This document shows positions 5,907 to 7,816 of a DNA stretch of 7,816 nt, piece by piece. The translations under genes were made by a program, and so were the position numbers. The DNA is from SCGC-AAA471-B05 sp032249055 (GTDB lineage: Archaea > Thermoproteota > Thermoprotei > Gearchaeales > Gearchaeaceae). Within the stretch, counting starts at the first letter, position 1; every line of letters starts with the position of its first letter. Below the pieces are notes generated by a model, which saw only the letters and a program-made list of their open reading frames with translations, was not told where the DNA came from and made no database searches. The stretch covers positions 1 through 7,816 of the forward strand of contig JAVVGP010000038.1 of NCBI GenBank assembly GCA_032249055.1. The letters run 5' to 3'.

Positions 5907-6842
5907 ATGATAATTAGGCAAATAACTCAAAAAGATTATCCTCAAATGGCTTACATATTCAATTCAATTTATCCTTATTATAGCAATACAGAAGAAGATA
6001 TAAGATTTGAATATGAGGATGAAGCTAAAAGAACAAATTTAAAAGCCTACGTTGTAGAAATTAATGGTGAAGTAGTAGCTATAGCAGAATACTACAAGAG
6101 CAGATATAAAACACCAGACAATAGAAAAATAATCGAATTAGGAATTTATGTTGATCCTAGATACCAAGGAAAAGGCATAGGAAGCTATGCTTATGAGTTT
6201 ATTTTGAAAGAAATAAGAAAAGAAAATGTAAAAAGCGTAGTAACACATGTTCTTAGCTCACATATTAATAGCATTAATTTTTTAATTAAAAGAGGATTTT
6301 ATGAAATTTATAGCTACTATGAATTGGAGTTGAATCTCGAAAAGATTAACATCGAGAATTTATATAGCCAATGCAAAACGTCCGAGAACTTTGAGATTAT
6401 TAGCTTAAAGGAGGAAAAGAATTTAGATAAATTGAAGCTTTATGAACTTTTGAAAGCAATAGCAAATGATATGCCATCCCCATTACCTTATGATACACCA
6501 GAATTTAAAGAAATAATGCAAATGCTTTTTAACAATCCATATGCAATTTTTGATTCTTCCTTCATAGCAAAGAAAGGAAACGACTATGTTGGATTTAGTT
6601 CTCTTTATAAAGAAAATGATGAAATTGCAAATCAAGGAATAACTGGTGTAATTAAAGATTACAGAAATAAAGGAATCGCAAAAGCTTTAAAATTAAAGGT
6701 TATTGAACATGCAAAACAAAAGGGTTTCAAAATAATTAGAACATGGAATGGATGTACCAATTATAAAATTTTAACTTTAAACAGAAAACTTGGCTTCGAA
6801 TTTAAAAGAGCATGGATTTTGTTCTATAAAGAATTGGACTAA
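5907..6842 (+). CDS. Tandem-GNAT N-acetyltransferase
   Basis: The 311-residue product contains two GNAT folds in one chain. The first (about 1-143) has an acetyl-CoA-binding motif A, IYVDPRYQGKGIGSYA (80-95; pyrophosphate loop Q87-G88-x-G90-x-G92), followed by NSINFLIKRGF (121-131). The second (about 160-311) has TGVIKDYRNKGIAKALK (246-262; loop R253-N-K-G256-I-A258), then NGCTNYKILTLNRKLGFEF (281-299), the typical GNAT C-terminal 'N..N...N..LGF' pattern. GNAT enzymes transfer an acetyl group from acetyl-CoA to amines of small molecules or proteins; double-domain members include mycothiol synthase and various antibiotic or amino-acid acetyltransferases. Both copies keep the CoA loop, so neither looks plainly dead, although the second has Ala instead of the last Gly. 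No signal or membrane segment is seen, so it is cytosolic. The acceptor cannot be told from the sequence. Confidence 0.92.
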   Translation: MIIRQITQKDYPQMAYIFNSIYPYYSNTEEDIRFEYEDEAKRTNLKAYVVEINGEVVAIAEYYKSRYKTPDNRKIIELGIYVDPRYQGKGIGSYAYEFILKEIRKENVKSVVTHVLSSHINSINFLIKRGFYEIYSYYELELNLEKINIENLYSQCKTSENFEIISLKEEKNLDKLKLYELLKAIANDMPSPLPYDTPEFKEIMQMLFNNPYAIFDSSFIAKKGNDYVGFSSLYKENDEIANQGITGVIKDYRNKGIAKALKLKVIEHAKQKGFKIIRTWNGCTNYKILTLNRKLGFEFKRAWILFYKELD

Positions 6843-6853
6843 AAAATTAATTA
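6842..6853 (+). promoter_or_regulatory. Weak candidate TATA element for the CPBP protease gene
   Basis: An A/T stretch (AAAAATTAATTA) centred about 28 bases before ATG 6876 begins within the preceding stop codon. It is a weak match to the consensus, so cotranscription with the acetyltransferase gene (33-base gap) is equally possible. Confidence 0.3.
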
Positions 6854-6875
6854 TTCATTTAGATAATTAAAAACA

Positions 6876-7769
6876 ATGAAAAAAGATCCTTTATTAATTA
6901 CTTCTTGCCCTTATTGTAATTCATCAGTTAATTCCTTAATGTGTACTGTATGTGGTAGTTATTTATTTAATTATACTTTAAGCGGGATGACTAGATGGAA
7001 AGCAGTAGATGTTATAGTAACTTTTATTGTAAGCATTGGTATAGCAATAGCTGTGACTCTTATAACTATATTTTCTCTGTTATACTTCGTTTTTTATTAC
7101 TTCCGTTTTCCGTTTATACCTATTCCTTTTCAAGAAACCCCTTCTTCAAATATTATAAATGAAATACTAACAAAACCAGAAACTTTTCTTATGATATCTA
7201 TATCAATAACAATTATTTTTCTTTCCTTTTATTTACCTTTATTTTTGCTAACAAGATATTATGTAAAAAAGAGAAAATCCTCATTAAAGGTTATGGGACT
7301 CTATACAATTAATTTCAAGTTATTTATGATAGGAATAGGCTTAGGAGGATTAATTTTTTCTTTAGCAACAATTTACGAGTTATTCTTGCAAAATTTAGGA
7401 ATAAATGTTCCGCCGCAAATACCTGTTCCTCCAAGTCTCGATAAAGAAACCATTAAAAACATAGCGATTAGATTATCTCCATTATTGATTATTCTCATAG
7501 GAATATTAGGTCCTGTGGTTGAGGAAATTTATTTCAGAGGATTCGTTTATCTATTGCTAAGAAAATATTTAAAAATAAGTTCTGCGATGCTTTTATCAGC
7601 TTTAATATTCGCTATTGTTCATGTTGATATAGTTAATTTTCCTGCAATATTTTTAGCAGGCTCTCTTTTAGCATACTTTTACGAAAAATATTTCTCATTA
7701 CCATTAGTTATGATAGCACATGGAGTTAATAATACTATTGCTATGATTTTATCTATTTTACTCCTTTAA
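6876..7769 (+). CDS. CPBP (Abi/CAAX-type) intramembrane glutamic protease with N-terminal zinc ribbon
   Basis: The 297-residue product opens with a zinc ribbon, CPYC (11-14) and CTVC (23-26), then has about six to eight hydrophobic segments. The catalytic CPBP motifs are near the C-terminus: EEIYFR (216-221; EExxxR), FAIVH (245-249; FxxxH) and HGVNN (282-286; HxxxN). These match the Rce1/Abi family, whose glutamate and histidines activate water inside the membrane. Known members cleave after a prenylated cysteine or process peptides, or act in bacteriocin self-immunity; the substrate here is unknown. All motif residues are intact, so activity is plausible. The zinc ribbon should lie in the cytoplasm and may recruit a partner or substrate. 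A proline-rich loop (about 179-186) precedes the catalytic core. The start is the first ATG, just before the zinc ribbon. The 3' end overlaps a convergent minus-strand frame by 12 bases. Confidence 0.93.
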   Translation: MKKDPLLITSCPYCNSSVNSLMCTVCGSYLFNYTLSGMTRWKAVDVIVTFIVSIGIAIAVTLITIFSLLYFVFYYFRFPFIPIPFQETPSSNIINEILTKPETFLMISISITIIFLSFYLPLFLLTRYYVKKRKSSLKVMGLYTINFKLFMIGIGLGGLIFSLATIYELFLQNLGINVPPQIPVPPSLDKETIKNIAIRLSPLLIILIGILGPVVEEIYFRGFVYLLLRKYLKISSAMLLSALIFAIVHVDIVNFPAIFLAGSLLAYFYEKYFSLPLVMIAHGVNNTIAMILSILLL

Positions 7770-7816
7770 TTCCTCTTCTGTTTTTCTCCTTTTTACAGCT
7801 CTATCATAAGTTAACC
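7758..7816 (-). CDS. C-terminal fragment of an unidentified protein, convergent with the protease gene
   Basis: From the window edge the minus strand reads 18 codons, LTYDRAVKRRKTEEELKE, then TAA at 7760-7758. The charged, helix-like, Lys/Glu-rich sequence is typical of a genuine archaeal C-terminus and unlike the hydrophobic antisense of the protease gene. The frame overlaps the last 12 bases of the protease gene. It is too short to assign a family, and the rest lies outside the window. Confidence 0.55.
   Translation of the reverse strand, partial: LTYDRAVKRRKTEEELKE
7777..7795 (+). terminator. Pyrimidine-rich candidate terminator for the protease gene
   Basis: Shortly after the TAA at 7767-7769 come two T-runs of five (TCTGTTTTTCTCCTTTTTA), suiting archaeal oligo-T termination. 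It lies within the apparent coding end of the convergent gene, so the T-runs may simply reflect Lys codons there. Confidence 0.35.

Noticed and set aside
1..7816. CRISPR array, long direct repeats or intact insertion sequence
   Set aside because: No regularly spaced repeats, transposase or long terminal inverted repeats were seen on either strand.

Overview
The window reads as a piece of a very AT-rich archaeal genome, most likely a thermophilic Thermoproteota (crenarchaeal-type) organism. Four points support this. Arginine is mostly coded by AGA/AGG. Several genes have an archaeal TATA element (CTTAAATA, TTTATAAAA and similar) centred about 24-30 bases before the ATG, with no Shine-Dalgarno sequence, as in leaderless transcription. 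The protein families are archaeal in style (tandem GNAT, CPBP protease with a zinc ribbon, signal-anchored surface proteins). Stops are followed by T-rich tracts rather than hairpin terminators. The genus cannot be fixed from the sequence alone.

Layout: bases 2-127 are the 3' end of a plus-strand aminotransferase gene (HisC-like), convergent with a minus-strand block. That block runs 1332->271 (unknown surface protein with an N-terminal signal and a C-terminal membrane anchor), 2897->1536 (M20 metallopeptidase relative) and 5001->3361 (M28 metallopeptidase relative with a signal anchor and about seven or eight C-terminal membrane segments). A 463-base gap between the two peptidase genes holds what looks like a decayed reading frame. 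A divergent promoter region (5002-5251) follows, then three plus-strand genes with separate promoters: a YdjM/DUF457-like membrane protein (5252-5875), a tandem-GNAT acetyltransferase (5907-6842) and a zinc-ribbon CPBP intramembrane protease (6876-7769). The last gene converges on, and overlaps, the 3' end of another minus-strand gene that leaves the window.

The most notable observation is that both metallopeptidase relatives have lost metal-binding residues while remaining full-length and open. The M20 protein has Met, Asn and Phe where the family has His, the bridging Asp and an Asp. The M28 protein has Asn and Gln in place of its two metal-binding histidines. They may be pseudoenzymes or enzymes with altered chemistry. 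The M28 protein's architecture (anchor, extracytoplasmic M28 domain, many C-terminal membrane spans) resembles that of the eukaryotic membrane M28 proteins GPAA1 and ERMP1. Five of the six complete genes are not obviously cytosolic: four have membrane segments, and one is an M20 protein of unclear substrate. The region therefore looks like a loose cluster of envelope-related functions, but individual promoters argue against one operon, and a joint system is not demonstrated.
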